From Odobenus rosmarus divergens (Eukaryota > Chordata > Mammalia > Carnivora > Odobenidae): a stretch of 64,000 nucleotides of DNA. The notes under the pieces are model-generated. The model ran no database searches, was not told the DNA's origin, and saw only the letters and a list, made by a program, of their open reading frames with translations. The stretch covers positions 1,344,269 through 1,408,268 of the forward strand of contig NW_004450404.1 in the NCBI RefSeq assembly GCF_000321225.1. Direction: 5' to 3'. This document shows, in pieces, positions 46,561-58,556 of this stretch. Each line of letters starts with the position of its first letter. Position 1 is the first letter of the stretch. Position numbers and translations under genes: made by a program.

Positions 46561-46760
46561 TAAAGAGCAAGGACAACGCTGCCTCAGTTGAATCTGTTAA
46601 CTGCTGTGTGACCTTGGACAACTTACTTAACTTCTCTGTGCCTCATTTGTAAAACGGGGATAATCAGAGTATACATCCCATAAGCTTGTGAAGAGGATTA
46701 AGTGAACTGGGATTCGCCAAGAGCTTGAAACAATGCCTCGCATAAAGTGCATCTAAACTG
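46561..46760 (+). mobile_element. MIR SINE
   Basis: GTGTGACCTTGGACAACTTA, CTTAACTTCTCTGTGCCTCA and TTGTAAAACGGGGATAATCA, ending with AGTGCATCTAAACTG. Confidence 0.9.
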
Positions 46761-47008
46761 TTAAATTCTAAGATCCTTTTATCGAGCAGTACTGTGAATG
46801 AGGTTTGGCGGGAGTGGCCATCTGATGCGACAATGTTACCCGCACAACAGATATGCTAGGGGATCTATGACCTAGCCACCATCCTCTTTTGTCCATAAAT
46901 CAGTTAGCTAACCATCTGGCGGGCAGAAGAGTGCTTCACGTGAGGAACGAACTCCTCAGGCCAAGGAAGCGCGCCGCATGCACTCACTTCTGTGAAGGGG
47001 GCTTGTAC

Positions 47009-47177
47009 CTGGATGTCGCGGTAGGACAGCAGCAAATTAACGATGATGTCCGAGGTCAGGACTTCGGTGTTGTCCAAGCGAAGTCTGATCCGAGCCAGTT
47101 CCTTCGCCAGTTCATCACCCTGGTATTTCTCTCGGGCTCTCCGGATGTCGTTTAACAAGGTTTCTTTGTAGTAAACG
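47009..47177 (-). CDS. MAP3K15: MAP3K15 exon b (169 bp): start of TPR-rich regulatory region
   Basis: The acceptor CTCTCCAG precedes a single C that completes the Cys codon begun in the previous exon. The exon then reads VYYKETLLNDIRRAREKYQG, DELAKELARIRLRLDNTEVL and TSDIIVNLLLSYRDIQ. It ends on a codon boundary at CAG followed by GTACAA. The helical, Leu-rich pattern fits the first TPR-like helices of the ASK central regulatory region, which is known in ASK1 to pack against a PH-like domain and prime substrate phosphorylation. The 56 full codons are open. Conservative changes against the human protein as I recall it (K to R, E to D, M to L) suggest normal orthologue drift, not decay. Confidence 0.95.
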
Positions 47178-48143
47178 CTGGAGAGGAAACAGGAAAACCT
47201 CCGGTAGCATCTACCTACATGTGACACTCTGTTTCCTTCGGCAGCTCAAACCACCTTGGTTCTCATAGCCATGACAGAGCTGGACACAGGGAGGCCTCTC
47301 CCAGCCCCGAGCCTCCCTGCACCAGCAGAGACAAGACAGGTCCTACTTGCTAGTCGCCTTTTGTGGCAACTAACCACTCAACATCAACAAATTCACTTCA
47401 TTAGGACCTTGGAAGTATTTTCAAAGTTGACCCCTGTCAGTATTTGGATGACTCATAGGACTTGCTACTCAGCCCACCCTATCCCCTCTGGGATTTTCCA
47501 ACAGAGAGAGAGCAAGAGGTTACCTTACTTGAATCACTTATTTCCCCCACTATTAACACATTATCACAAAGCCAAATACAAGTCCAAAAATCATGAAACA
47601 CAGTATAATGAGAAAGTCTTTAACGTCCATCTGTCAGGTATCCCCACCTAGACAGAAATCACAAAGCTTTTTCCAGTTGGCCAAGAGCCAGAAACTAGGT
47701 GCGTCCAGGAGCAATCCCAGAAGCTGTGCCTGGAAGCTTATGGACAACCTCTGCCTTTCACTCCCACCCCCCTGCTCATTTTCGACTGCCAGAATGCTTT
47801 TCTAACGTAAAACAAAACTTCCTTCCTGGGAGCATCTAGATAATAACAGGGATGTATAAAAACATCTAAAGCAGTTCAAATCCACACTGGAATCTCTTAC
47901 CGCAGCCTCTCAGAGAACCAGTGCTAATATTTGGTACTTGGTTTAAAACTTTCACAAATGATCTAATTTGACGTATAGAGGCCAACTTACGGTGACCATA
48001 GATTGATTTAAATATGTTGTCTACTTTCCAAGTAATGTTTTAATGGAGACTGGGCACTGCCAAGCAGTAATCTACAATCAACCAGTTAGGTAGCTGAGAG
48101 GACTTCGTTGTAGAGAGAAAAACTAGGCTGTTTATGGGGGGGG
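47178..48143. other. MAP3K15 intron part, nothing recognised
   Basis: No gene or repeat that I can name. Confidence 0.4.
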
Positions 48144-48165
48144 AAAAAAAAAAAGGAGCAGGCTC

Positions 48166-48287
48166 GTCATGATCTCAGGGTCATGGGATTGAGCCCCGCA
48201 TCGGGCTCTGTGCTCAGTGGACAGTCTGCTTAAGATTCTCTCTCTCCCTCTGCCCCTCCCACCCACACTGTCTCTAAAAGAAACCTT
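48166..48287 (+). mobile_element. 5'-truncated carnivore SINE with long target duplication
   Basis: The copy starts inside the SINE at GTCATGATCTCAGGGTCATG, so the tRNA-like head is missing. It ends CTCTAAAAGAAACC and an A-run. The word GGAGCAGGCTC with a preceding A-run occurs on both sides (ends at 48165 and 48309). Confidence 0.93.
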
Positions 48288-48309
48288 AAAAAAAAAAAGG
48301 AGCAGGCTC

Positions 48310-50378
48310 AATTTAACAGCCTTCAGAGAAAGACAAATACATAAGAATAAGAATGAATGTTACTTGCTTTTAATAATTTTAAACCTATGCCAAGTAAATG
48401 TGAATATGACACAGCCTATGCCTACACCAATGCTCATAACATTTAAAGAATGCAGTGGTGCCCCACAGAAAGCGCTCTGACATAAAATTATCAGTATGTT
48501 GCTTTCATTCTTTATTTTCTTATTTGTCTCTTGCTTATCATCCCAATGAGCAAATTAGCAGATTCCACCAGTGTGTAAAATTCTGTCATTAATCTTAGGA
48601 GCCATTAAGTTGGGTGACAGCCACTGTCCGTTTGGTGGACTATAAAGTCATCAAAGATATTAAAGTGTTATTGGTTTAACCTGACAAGTGAGAAGTTAGA
48701 CTTTAGTCTTGTTTTTAAGGCTAATTCTGAAAAACAGTTTTAATAAACTAAGAAACCTCACAAGAGCTATAACTTGTAAGTAAAAAAGCAAAATACTGAA
48801 TTGAGTATTGCTCGGAGATATCATCTATGTACTACACATGTAGACGTTTCTGCCTGTGGTAATGAGGGAAGATGCTGCTGACCGATGTGAACTTGAAAAT
48901 GGTTTCAAACCCCTTTTCAGCACAAGGCTACAGGCAGCCTTTACCCATCTATCAGAGCTGACACCTGAGCGAAAAACTTATCTGCCATCCCTCTTACAGA
49001 TGTTTTAAACAGAAGCCCCATGTACCCTTCTCAGTAACCATTCAAGGGGCAGAAGCGACCAACAGGTATTTCGAGTCCTTTGGAATTACACCAAATCAAA
49101 ACAGGTACTTTCCTATTGATAACACACACACACTCCTTTCACTAAAAACAAACTTGGGCCCACTTGTTGGAAGGCCTGGCTCAGATGGCAGACTCAAGCC
49201 AGCCCATTTCCTCGTCAGACCTGAAAAGCTAATATTTGAAGAGCTTTCTCCCTAAATGTCACTAAAATGTTCATTGTGCAGCAAGGTTGGACTGCGTCAG
49301 GCTTTGCAGGAATGCCCCACTAAAGATCCCCCATCTGTTGTCCACACTGGCATTTGGTCACAAAGACCTGGGTTTCTAGTCTTATTTCTCCACTAAGGTG
49401 CATGGGAGAAACTCTGTGTCCAAACAAGAGATAACAGGATAGAAAAAGAACAGACTATTAGCAAGTGTGTACCTCAGAATGACACAAGTTACAGCTGGGG
49501 GAGCCACCACCTGAGCCACAGTGGGATGTGGGGGCCTTTCCATTTAAAGCCAATTCTGCTAGGGCTCTGGATTTTCATTTGTTTTGGAAGGACAGATCCT
49601 TCTTGTGAGGTAGCTTACAGGAGTCAATCCTTTAAATTGGCGGCAAGCGCAATCACTGGATCCTTTGGTTTAGTGGATAACTTTTGGCCTCCAACTTTTA
49701 GAATAAGAACATTTTAAGGTATGGCTTCTTGAGCACAGAGGCTCAGATAGGTGAGCTTTTACGAGGCTGCCAAGTGCAGAATCGTCTGACCCAGGACTCA
49801 GACCCAAACTTGCCCACCTCTGAATGAGTATTCCCCACCTTCTCTGACATAAATCTGCAAAGAACACGTCCCAAGACATCCTGGGGTCAGGATGTCCTGT
49901 GACTTGACTCAACGCAAGAACTTAATGATCGGAGTGAACTTGTTGAGCCATTTTAACAACCTCAACAGCTGCATGGGGTTGGGGACGGGGGAGACAAAAT
50001 CATGTTCGGAAAGGATCTTAAAACACAAAATCTCAGGGTTGAAAGAGCATAAAAACAGTGACTTAACGTCCTTATTTTCTAGATGAGAAAACAGCTACAC
50101 AGAATTATTTGTCAAGGTCACACAGGGAGCTGGGGCCAGATACAGGCTCAACCCTCACCTGCTAAAACTCCACTTCTATTCTCTTTTGGCCACACCTCAA
50201 TGCCCAACTTAGTGAGGTAGCAAGGAAGAATAATGGATTCCAGAAGCACTTAAGCACAAAACAGACTGGCTGGGTTTCCCCATTCTCTGGGCATTACGGT
50301 CTCCTAAGGGTCTACAGCTTCCATGAAGGGAAAATTCTGGCAAGGCTCCCAGGGTTGCTGACGGTGAATGGGAATTAC
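48310..50378. other. MAP3K15 intron part; MIR-like at 50030-50180
   Basis: Mostly anonymous. TTCTAGATGAGAAAACAGCT, TTGTCAAGGTCACACAGGGA and GGGGCCAGATACAGGCTC form a reversed MIR core near 50075-50150. Confidence 0.5.
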
Positions 50379-50572
50379 CATGAGGTCACGTGGATGTCCT
50401 TGAGGAGGCTAATAAACCTGTCCACCAGGGGCACACACAGCGGACCCAGGATGGTGTCCCAGTTGGGCTGCATGTACTCTGAGGCACGCCTTTGGGCGTC
50501 ACTCTCGCAGCAAAAATAATCAGCACACGGTGTCACGATGTACGGGATGAAATAATAATTTCCACTAGATGC
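50379..50572 (-). CDS. MAP3K15: MAP3K15 exon a (194 bp): end of thioredoxin-binding domain
   Basis: This is the most 5' coding exon visible. It opens on a codon boundary after TTTTCCAG and reads ASSGNYYFIPYIVTP, then CADYFCCESDAQRRASEYMQ, PNWDTILGPLCVPLVD and RFISLLKDIHVTS. It ends two bases into a Cys codon (TG) at a GTAATT donor. In ASK kinases this stretch closes the N-terminal thioredoxin-binding domain and leads into the central regulatory region. It has 64 full codons and no stop. The Cys-rich ADYFCCESDA segment is characteristic of ASK3. I found no upstream exon between 50573 and 64000, so the preceding intron is longer than 13.4 kb. Placement at human residues about 177-241 is my estimate. 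Confidence 0.95.
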
Positions 50573-51065
50573 CTGGAAAACAGAAATAAAAATGTTTCAC
50601 AAAGTCATTGATGCAGAAGCACAGTCGTGGATTTGGGCAGGCAGAACCTGGTAGGATGGGGAAGGAGAAAGCGCCTGAGAATGACTAACAATGTGTGCAA
50701 TTGGACGAGGAATCTCTTAGGCACAAGACCGGAAACCACTCAATTCCACAAGCCAGAACACAAAAATGTGGTTTCAGATGCTGAACTGATCTGTATATGT
50801 CTCTGAACTTCCCTGGCAGAGCTTTTAGGGTTTTAAGTCATGGAAATGACATCATTTCACTACATGCCTCCCAAATAAGAGTTTGAACCCAGTGATAACC
50901 AAGAACTGCAATGGAAAGGCAGATTTTCTTTCTTTCAGCATAGATGGAAAAGCCCTGTTGTTTGACCATTTAATCACAGGTGAACGATAGGTAGACTTTG
51001 TTGAGTAAAAATTGTCTTGCAGGGAACAGATGTCAGTAAATATGACTTATCTTAGAAATGTTTTT
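50573..51065. other. Intron upstream of exon a, nothing recognised
   Basis: No exon matching the N-terminal ASK3 region is seen. Confidence 0.45.
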
Positions 51066-51081
51066 AAAAAGGATGCTAAAG

Positions 51082-51260
51082 GGGCGCCTGGGTGGCTCAG
51101 TCGGTTGGGCGTCTGCCTTTGGCTCAGATCATGATCCAGGAGTCCTGGGATCAGGCCCTGTGTTGGGCTCCCTGCTTGGTGGGGAACCTGTTTCTCCCTC
51201 TGCCTGCTGCTTCCCTTGCTTGTACTCTCTCTCTGTCAAATAAATAAATAAAATCTAAAA
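51082..51260 (+). mobile_element. Carnivore tRNA-derived SINE
   Basis: GGGCGCCTGGGTGGCTCAGT to AAATAAATAAATAAAATC. Perfect target duplications AAAAAGGATGCTAAAG at 51066 and 51261. Confidence 0.96.
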
Positions 51261-51276
51261 AAAAAGGATGCTAAAG

Positions 51277-53260
51277 TTTTATAAAGTCAAATACTGCTCA
51301 GGTAAAACAGTATCTTTTCTTGTAAGAAATAATTACAATTTGACTATGAATCATGATCCTTTGCAAAGCATAAACACTAAGCCTAAAAAGCACTGAATCA
51401 TGCTCAATTTTTAGCACATTTGAAAGGTTAAAATACATTCTTATAGGACATTCTTCTATCAGTCAGGCTTTTGTCTACACTGTCACAAAAAGCAACTAGC
51501 TTAAAATTCCAGACTTTTTAACTCCTAGCTCTTCACTTAATTTTCAAGAATGTCTATATCATGCCAGAAATAATTCATCTGATTTCTCTTTAATTTTTTT
51601 AAACTCAGCCAATGGAATTATCTGAGTATTTTAAATTAATCCAGACATAACCTTGGGAAGCACATTTCCTCCAAGGACAAGAAATCAAGTAAGGAATATA
51701 GCTTTCTTCTAAGTTAGAAAGAAATTCAGTAGTTACAGAAAACAGTCAGAATGCTACCATCTCAGATCAAACAGAAGCTGGGGAAAACCTGCACCACTGC
51801 AGTGCTCATTTCAAATACCCACGTGACCTAGGTTTTTAAGTCTTCCTTGTGAATGACATTTGCTTACAGAACTGGTGGCACGCTTATTTCCACCTGAACT
51901 CCAACTACCTACTTGTCCTGAAACTTGTCAGGCATCTCTAAGTCCTACTGAGACATGGTTGTTAGGCCCTAAAATATTTCCTTAAGAAAAAAATCACTCA
52001 TGCTGCTCCATTCAAACATATTTTAGACTGGGTCAGCAAACTTGTTCAGTAAAAAACCAGATGGGAAGGATTTTGGATTTTGAGGGCTAGCCTCTGCTGC
52101 AACCACTCAACTCTCCTGTCACAGCATCAAAGCAACTGTAGGCAACGCATAAACACGTGAGCAAAACTATGTTCCAATCAAAGTTCATTTATGGACACAA
52201 ATGTGAATTTCATATTGTCACATGTCCTGCAATACTCTTCATCTTCTGACTTCTCCCCACCCTTTACACATGTAGTAAGCATTCAGAACTGACCAGTCAC
52301 ACAGAAACAGGTGGCAGGCCAACCCTCACCTTCCATTAAGCTCCTTGATGTTCTATTATTCCTGAAAATAGGATTTTCTGAGAATACTTACCCAGAAGAG
52401 CAGCTGGACACCATCCCTGTGTGCACCAGATATTGGGGTTAAATCCCTCAAAATACACATACCAGTGTGTTATAAACAGAAGAGGCAAAAATTCAGGTGT
52501 GTGGGTAGTAACTGGGGTCAGGGAGAAAACTCCAGCTACTTCCCAGCAATCACTGGGAACTGCCTGCACCAGGGGAACAAAGACCCTTCACTTCCTGGCA
52601 ATATCTTCAAATCCTCAAAGACAGACTCATACTGTCCAGCAGAGTAAGGTTTGGGTAGGTTAGAGACAAATTTCTCCCTGATCTATAACAGAAAGCCATG
52701 TTGTTGAAGTAAATTCAATGCCTTTTATGCGATCAGAAGGTTAAACTGCTTGTTTTTCCACCGACAATCGGCTGAGTTCAAGGTAAAAGACTTCTGACTG
52801 CAGACAGAGGAAGGAGAGGACTGTGTGCATCAGTGAGGTCTAGAAGGTAAAATATCCATGAGGAAGCAGAGTTTATTTTTTTCAAAACGTTAGAGCTAGA
52901 CCTGGGGGGAGTGGGATGAGAAGCTTCTCAGATTACCTGGAAAAACAGCCGTAGCCAGCAAAAAAAATAAAAATAAAAATAAACATTTTAAGTCTCTATG
53001 AATTGTCTGAAGAGCATACAGCAAATAGAGAAACATTTATTCAAGAGAATCAACTCCTCTTGGTAAGAATAGCCACACTCTAGCATTGGATAACCTGCTC
53101 CTCCCCTATCCTTCAGCCCAGAGTAACAGAAATGCTACCCTGGGTGGGGACAGGGAAGAAGAAGCGGCTCCCTCTTACCCCACAACCTCTAGTCTAGAAT
53201 GACAGTTTCTCCTTGGCCAGGCCCACCAGCATGGGCCGGAGCAGCTCTGTTCCAGGCAAG
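51277..53260. other. Intronic stretch, nothing firmly recognised
   Basis: About 2 kb. A possible old repeat lies at 52020-52200 (GACTGGGTCAGCAAACTTGT, GGGCTAGCCTCTGCTGCAAC), family unassigned. An AAAAT repeat is at 52960-52982. Confidence 0.4.
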
Positions 53261-53278
53261 TGTGGTCAAGGGGACCAG

Positions 53279-53460
53279 TGGGCGCCTGGGGGGCTCAGTC
53301 GTTAAGCCGCTGCCTTCAGCTCAGGTCATGATCCCGGGGTCCTGGGATTGAGTCCCGCACTGGGCTCCCTGGTCAGCGGGGAGCCTGTTTCTCCCTCTGC
53401 CTGCCACTCCCCCTGGCTTGTACTCTCTGTCAAAGAAATAAATAAAATCTTTAAAAAAAA
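53279..53460 (+). mobile_element. Carnivore tRNA-derived SINE
   Basis: GGGCGCCTGGGGGGCTCAGT to AAATAAATAAAATC and an A-run. Flanks AAGGGGACCAG (53268) and AAGAGGACCAG (53461). Confidence 0.93.
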
Positions 53461-53740
53461 AAGAGGACCAGAGCTCCATTTCTCTACCCAGTTCCCATGT
53501 AGGCAAAATAGGCCAAAAAGTGGACCCTGATCACCTTTTGTCCCAGATTACACAGAGCAAAGGTTCCAGGTCAGGAGAGGCAAGCTGAGAAGATCGGGGG
53601 CTGCCACCATTGTTCAGCACCACCCTCTAGAGCAGGGTGTCGTTTGGAGAGTCAGGTTGCTGCCGCTGCCCCCAGCTCTGGAGCAGGGGTGCTGAGGCTC
53701 TGCCTGGGGCTAGGAGCATCCTGTTAAGAACAGAGAGCTC

Positions 53741-53926
53741 AGGGCACCTGGGGTGGCTCAGTCGCTGGGCATCTGCCTTTGGCTCAGGTTGTGATCCCTG
53801 GGTCCTGGGATAGAGCCCCACATTGGACTCCCTGCTCCACGGGAAGCCTGCTTCTCCCTCTCCCATTTCCCCTGCTTGTGTTCCCCCTCTCGCTGTCTGT
53901 CAAATAAATAAATAAAATCTTTAAAA
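53741..53926 (+). mobile_element. Carnivore tRNA-derived SINE
   Basis: AGGGCACCTGGGGTGGCTCA to AAATAAATAAATAAAATC. Perfect target duplications AAGAACAGAGAGCTC at 53726 and 53927. Confidence 0.96.
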
Positions 53927-53941
53927 AAGAACAGAGAGCTC

Positions 53942-54577
53942 TCCAGCTCTCCAGAAGTAGATCAGAGGACATACAACACAGAGCAGGGAAGGCCAAGCTT
54001 ATGGGCACTATCACCAACCAGGGAGATTTCTGTGGCAGGAAATGAAGAGGAAGTTGGTAGTTCCACAATAGCTAGAGATCAAAGGCAGACCAGCTTGTTT
54101 CACAAAGAGCAGCAGGGCAGAGAGCGCAAAGAAGAGCCTTCCTGAGGTCAGACAAAACCCTGAAGACGGGCCCTGAGGACTACCCCTGCAAAGGAGCCCC
54201 ACTTTAATGATCTCAGACTGTGGAATGCTTACGTCTCAGGGCATGGTCAAAAACACAGTCATCAGCTGACAACTCGGGTCTATTTTCAACACAGGAAGAA
54301 CGCAACAGGGAAATCGGGTAAAGACATAGTAGAGGAGAGCCCAGGTGTAACCACCATCACTCCTGCGTGGGGGTGGGAGGGTCAGAGCAACCACGTACAT
54401 GCCCAGCACTGTGCCCGCCAAGGAGTGACACCAGAGGCTGCACACTGAGCAGCAAAGAGACTTCACTGAACTAGTCTAGTGAAGTCACTCAACCAACCAA
54501 CCGGCAAGCAACAAAAACAAGCTCCACAGACAGGAGGGAAAGAGATCAGTATCTAGAGTTGCTGTATTGCATTATCT
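53942..54577. other. Intronic stretch, nothing recognised
   Basis: No gene or repeat that I can support. Confidence 0.4.
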
Positions 54578-54594
54578 AAAATGTCCACTTTTCA

Positions 54595-54776
54595 GGGCGC
54601 CTGGGTGGCTCAGTCGGTTAAGCGTCTGCCTCTGGCTCAGGTCATGATCCCGGAGTCCTGGGATGCAGTCCCACGTGGGGCTCCTTGCTCCACGGGGAGC
54701 CTGCTTCTCCTTCTCCCTCTGCTGCTCCCCCTTCTCACTCTTGCTCTCTCAAATAAATAAAATCTTTAAAAAAAAT
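54595..54776 (+). mobile_element. Carnivore tRNA-derived SINE
   Basis: GGGCGCCTGGGTGGCTCAGT to CAAATAAATAAAATC. Flanks AAAATGTCCACTTTTCA (54578) and AAAATGCCCACTTTTCA (54777). Confidence 0.95.
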
Positions 54777-54984
54777 AAAATGCCCACTTTTCAACAAAAA
54801 AGAAACAAAACATGCCAAGGAACAGGACAGTGTGATCCATACACAGGAAAAACAGCAGGCGACAGCAGCTGCCTTTGGAAGGCCCCAGATACTGGACTTA
54901 GGAGACAAAGACTAGACAGCAGCTATTATAAAGATGCTCCAAGAACTAAAGGACACATGAAATGCTGAAAGAATTAAAGGTATG

Positions 54985-55850
54985 ACAATGATGTCTCATC
55001 AAATAGAAAATATCAATAAAGAGACAGAAGTCACAAAAAAGAAGCAAAGGGAATTTCTGGTGTTCAAAAGTACAATAACCAAAATTAAAAAATTCACTGA
55101 AGGGACCCAACAGGAAATCGGGGAAGAAAGAATCAGCAAACTTGCACAAAGACCAATAGTCTATGCAATCCGAGGAACAGGGAGAAGAAAGAATGAAGAG
55201 AAAGGAAAAGATCCTCAAAGAAATCTGGGACACCATCCAGGGCACCAACATAAATGTCATATTATGGGAGTCCCAGAAGGACAGGAGAGAAAGGAGGAGA
55301 AAAATATCCAAAGAAATAATTCCTGAAAACTTCTTAAATGTGATTAAATGAATCTACATAGCCAAGAAATTTAACGAACTTCCCGCTGGATAAACTGAGA
55401 GATCCATACCCAGATATAACACAGTCAACATTTTCAAAGACAAAAAGAAAATCTTGAAAGCAGCGAGAGAAAAATGTCTTAACGCATACAAGGGAACTCC
55501 AATTAAATCAATATCTGACTTTCCTTTGGAATTAATGAAGCCAGAAGGTGGCAGGATGACATATTCAAAGGGGTGAAAGACAAAATAAGTCAGCCAGACT
55601 CTTCTATCTAGCAAAACTAGATTTTCAAAATGAAGGTGAAATGAAGACATTTTCAGATCAACAACCATGGAGATAATTTGTTCCTAGAAGACCCGGCTTA
55701 CAAAAACTACTAAAGCAAGTTCTTTAGGCTGAAAACAAGTGACACCAGACACTAATTCTAATTCACTTGATAAAAACAAATACGCCAGTAAAGGAACAGA
55801 TAGGATTGCCCATCTCTTCTTTCGTCTCTTAACTGATTTAAAAGACAACT
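54985..55850 (+). mobile_element. L1/HAL1 ORF1-type remnant
   Basis: Text follows the L1/HAL1 ORF1 region: a lysine-rich coiled-coil stretch (AAATTAAAAAATTCACTGAA), GAAATCTGGGACACCATCCA, CTTGAAAGCAGCGAGAGAAA and CATACAAGGGAACTCC. Frames of about 60-115 codons remain on both strands but are broken. No reverse transcriptase follows, which favours HAL1. Confidence 0.7.
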
Positions 55851-57319
55851 GCATAAAACGATGTATGTAATCCTATGTTGGGGACTGTAACGTGCAGAAA
55901 TGGGATTTGAGACGAACAGTACAAAAGATGCAGGTGGAAACAAGGCGGTAGTGGCCCAAGGAAATGACACCATTTGTTACCTGGAATCCAGAGAAACCAA
56001 CAAAAAGAACGGGAAGTGGTCAACGGAAACGTTAATATAACAAACTCTATCAATTTATGCTTTTTTCTTCTCTCGGCTTAAAAGACAGAACATTACACAG
56101 CCTAACAATTATGACACAAAAGATTTCCCGACAACTAAATAACCCTGCGTCTCCACAACAGGCAGGTAACTGAAGGTCCAAGAATCCCACCTCTTTGGAT
56201 ACAAGTATTACAGGTCTTAAAGCCTTAAAACTCTTTCCAAAACGAACATGTCTGCTGAAATCTTGTTGATAGTCTTTCTTCAGCAAGCCCATTCCTTCCA
56301 AATAGCACAAAAGTCAACTCCGTCCCCATCCTACTCAAGTCCTCAATAATGAGGTGTGAAAAAATAGGACTTTGACAAATGTAGGCTTCGTGCGCCGTTC
56401 CAGCTTAGGGCTCCAGTGGGCAGAGCGAGAGCGGCAGAGGCTCGTGCAGACCTGCCCACAGCCAGGACGGGACCTGATCCTTTGGGCCAACGTTCAGCCC
56501 CAGTTAGAGAAAAATGAGGAGAAAGAGAGGGAATACGTGACCTCTGCAAACAACTGAGTGAGCTGAATGAACAGGACTGAGGAGACAGCAGGAATCTGGA
56601 GGCTTGGCAAAGTAAAAATACTCCCTTTGAGAAAATCTCTCATGAAGTGTATAAAAGTTTAAGAAATTTTACAGAAAGCAATTGGGACTAATGGCTACAT
56701 TTACAAAAGCAATTCATAAACTTCCAAATGAAAGCACAGGCTTTTGAGTGCACTTCTTTTGTTCTTACAAAGAAGAATAGGCCCAAACATCTTCAAATGA
56801 TGGGGCACATTCAGACTTTTGTTGGTGGGGAGACCAGAAATTAAAAAGAAAAACATTGATTAGCATAACACATGTCCAATAGCAAACCAAGCTTGTATAT
56901 TTGTAATTGTTACATTTATAAATGGAAACATCTCAAGAATCCAGCTTATTAAAACACATTCAACAAAGGCAGCTTAGTTTCCTACATAAAGGGGCATTAG
57001 AACCAGTACGCTAGGCCCATTAATATGTAAACCCTTATTCCAAACACTCTTCAAGTATCTCCAAAAGGAAGATTCTGATATAGTAAAGTGAGGTCAGAGA
57101 GCAGAGTAAAAGCCACTGGTCTCGGACTCTGTGAGGTTAGGGAGTGGGGGAATCTAGTTCCTAACTTAGCGATGGAGATTTCCAGAACTACTGCCATGTA
57201 CAGATTCACCACCATGAACAGATTGTCTTATAGCACCACTAAGTTAAAGAATAAGTGCTTTTTAAAAAGCTCTCATCATAAAAGTTTGATTATACAGCCT
57301 CGAATGCCATAATTTTTCC
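55851..57319. other. Intronic stretch, nothing recognised
   Basis: AT-rich sequence with no supported gene or repeat. Confidence 0.4.
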
Positions 57320-57435
57320 CCTCTGCCAGTCACTGATTTTATTTTTCAAGTTTTTATTTCAATTCCAGGTTGTTAACATACAGTGTTAGTTTCAGGTGTA
57401 TGATCTAGTGAGATTCAACACTTCCACAGTCAAAT
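57320..57435 (-). mobile_element. L1 3' end fragment
   Basis: Reverse L1 tail: TTATTTCAATTCCAGGTTGT, TAACATACAGTGTTAGTTTC, ATCTAGTGAGATTCAACACT. Confidence 0.7.
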
Positions 57436-57789
57436 GCTATAACTTTTAATGCTTGCCTAATACACCACACGGTGAACGTTGATCGTGTACTTAACCATTG
57501 TTATTTAACCTCGTTCCGGGAAGTTTCTTACTGTACACGGAGACAAACACCTTTGCGTCTTTACACTGTGGTCTTTTCCCAAGAGGAGCTTCCCAAGAAT
57601 GAAATGACTAGAGTCAGGTTAAGGTTCTTGGTCTGTGCTGCTGTCACAAAAGATGGAGCAATTTATGCTCCCACCCATAGGGCATGGAGGCATCCCCATT
57701 TCATCATCATCTCAGCAGGGGTTTTTTTTTTCCACATTTGCTAAGTCAGGGGAAGACGAAATACCGTATTAACATTGAAATAGGAAGTA

Positions 57790-58012
57790 TCACGTCTGTT
57801 CAAGCATAGCAAGACAGTGGAGAACTGGGACAGCCAAGGACTGAATCCCAGCTCCACTCCACACCAGATGAATGACCCTGGACCACGTACTTATCTATCC
57901 AAATCTCAGTGGTCTCATCTTTAAAATGGGGACAATAATACGGTCAACTTCCTTAGGTGACAGAGTCCTAACTGTGGCCATGGTGCATAGTGGGCATGCA
58001 ATAAGTATTAGC
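57790..58012 (+). mobile_element. MIR SINE
   Basis: GAATCCCAGCTCCACTCCAC, CTCAGTGGTCTCATCTTTAA, AATGGGGACAATAATACGGT, then GCATGCAATAAGTATTAGC. Confidence 0.88.
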
Positions 58013-58380
58013 TGTGTTCAGTAGTTCTAGACTGGACCAGGAGTTCTGAACCTGGAGTCTAGTAATCCTTGGGAGCCTGTGAACTTGAATGAGGAAAAAA
58101 AAAAAAATCACATCTTTGTCACCATTTACCTTTAACTGAAATGTAATGTTGCCTTCTGTTAGGACTGTAGGTAATAACACATCTTAGTTATAGCAGGACC
58201 TGGGACTTTGTCACTAATAGAAATCATAGAATTTTTCATATCACATTACACCTCCTGTAGAGAGATCTCAAAATAACTTTTATACCCATTATTACTCCAA
58301 AATTATGACAGTTTTCAGACCTGCTGTTTGATCTAATTATCTGAGACATTAATAAAGCAGCACATAGATTACAACGTTAT

Positions 58381-58540
58381 TTATATTTTTTTAAAGAATT
58401 TATTTGACAGAGAGAGAGAACAAGTGGGGGGCAGAGGCAGGAGAAGCAGACTCCCTGCCAAGCAGGGAGCCTGATTTGGGGCTCGATCCCAGGACCCTGG
58501 GATCATGACCTGAGCTGAACTGAGCCACCCAGGCATCCCC
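58381..58540 (-). mobile_element. Carnivore tRNA-derived SINE, slightly shortened head
   Basis: TTTTTTAAAGAATTTATTTG to CTGAGCCACCCAGGCATCCC. The part between the internal boxes is reduced (CTGAGCTGAACTGAGCC). Flanks ATAGATTACAACGTTA (58364) and ATAGATTACAACTTTA (58541). Confidence 0.94.
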
Positions 58541-58556
58541 ATAGATTACAACTTTA

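Larger units (their letters stand above)
9100..50572 (-). other. MAP3K15: MAP3K15 (ASK3) gene segment, ten internal exons
   Basis: Ten coding exons of one gene can be joined on the minus strand, giving 1319 nt with a continuous frame. The product is a Ser/Thr MAP kinase kinase kinase of the ASK family, which signals to MKK4/7 and MKK3/6 and so to JNK and p38; ASK3 is known to respond to osmotic stress and to act on the WNK-SPAK/OSR1 axis. Paralogue choice: peptides such as CCESDAQRRASEYMQPNW, YKETLLNDIRRAREKYQG and LQSCDHPAPDMFCLCGRIYK fit ASK3, where ASK1 (MAP3K5) reads quite differently as I recall it. The visible part covers roughly residues 177-616 of about 1313. The kinase domain is not in the window. 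Intron sizes from 5' to 3' are 3.2, 2.2, 17.1, 3.8, 0.24, 2.9, 1.6, 7.1 and 1.9 kb. Confidence 0.95.

Noticed and set aside
54946..55668. Frames of over 100 codons on both strands
   Set aside because: They lie on an L1/HAL1 ORF1 remnant. The minus-strand Phe/Leu-rich translation is just the complement of lysine-rich DNA.
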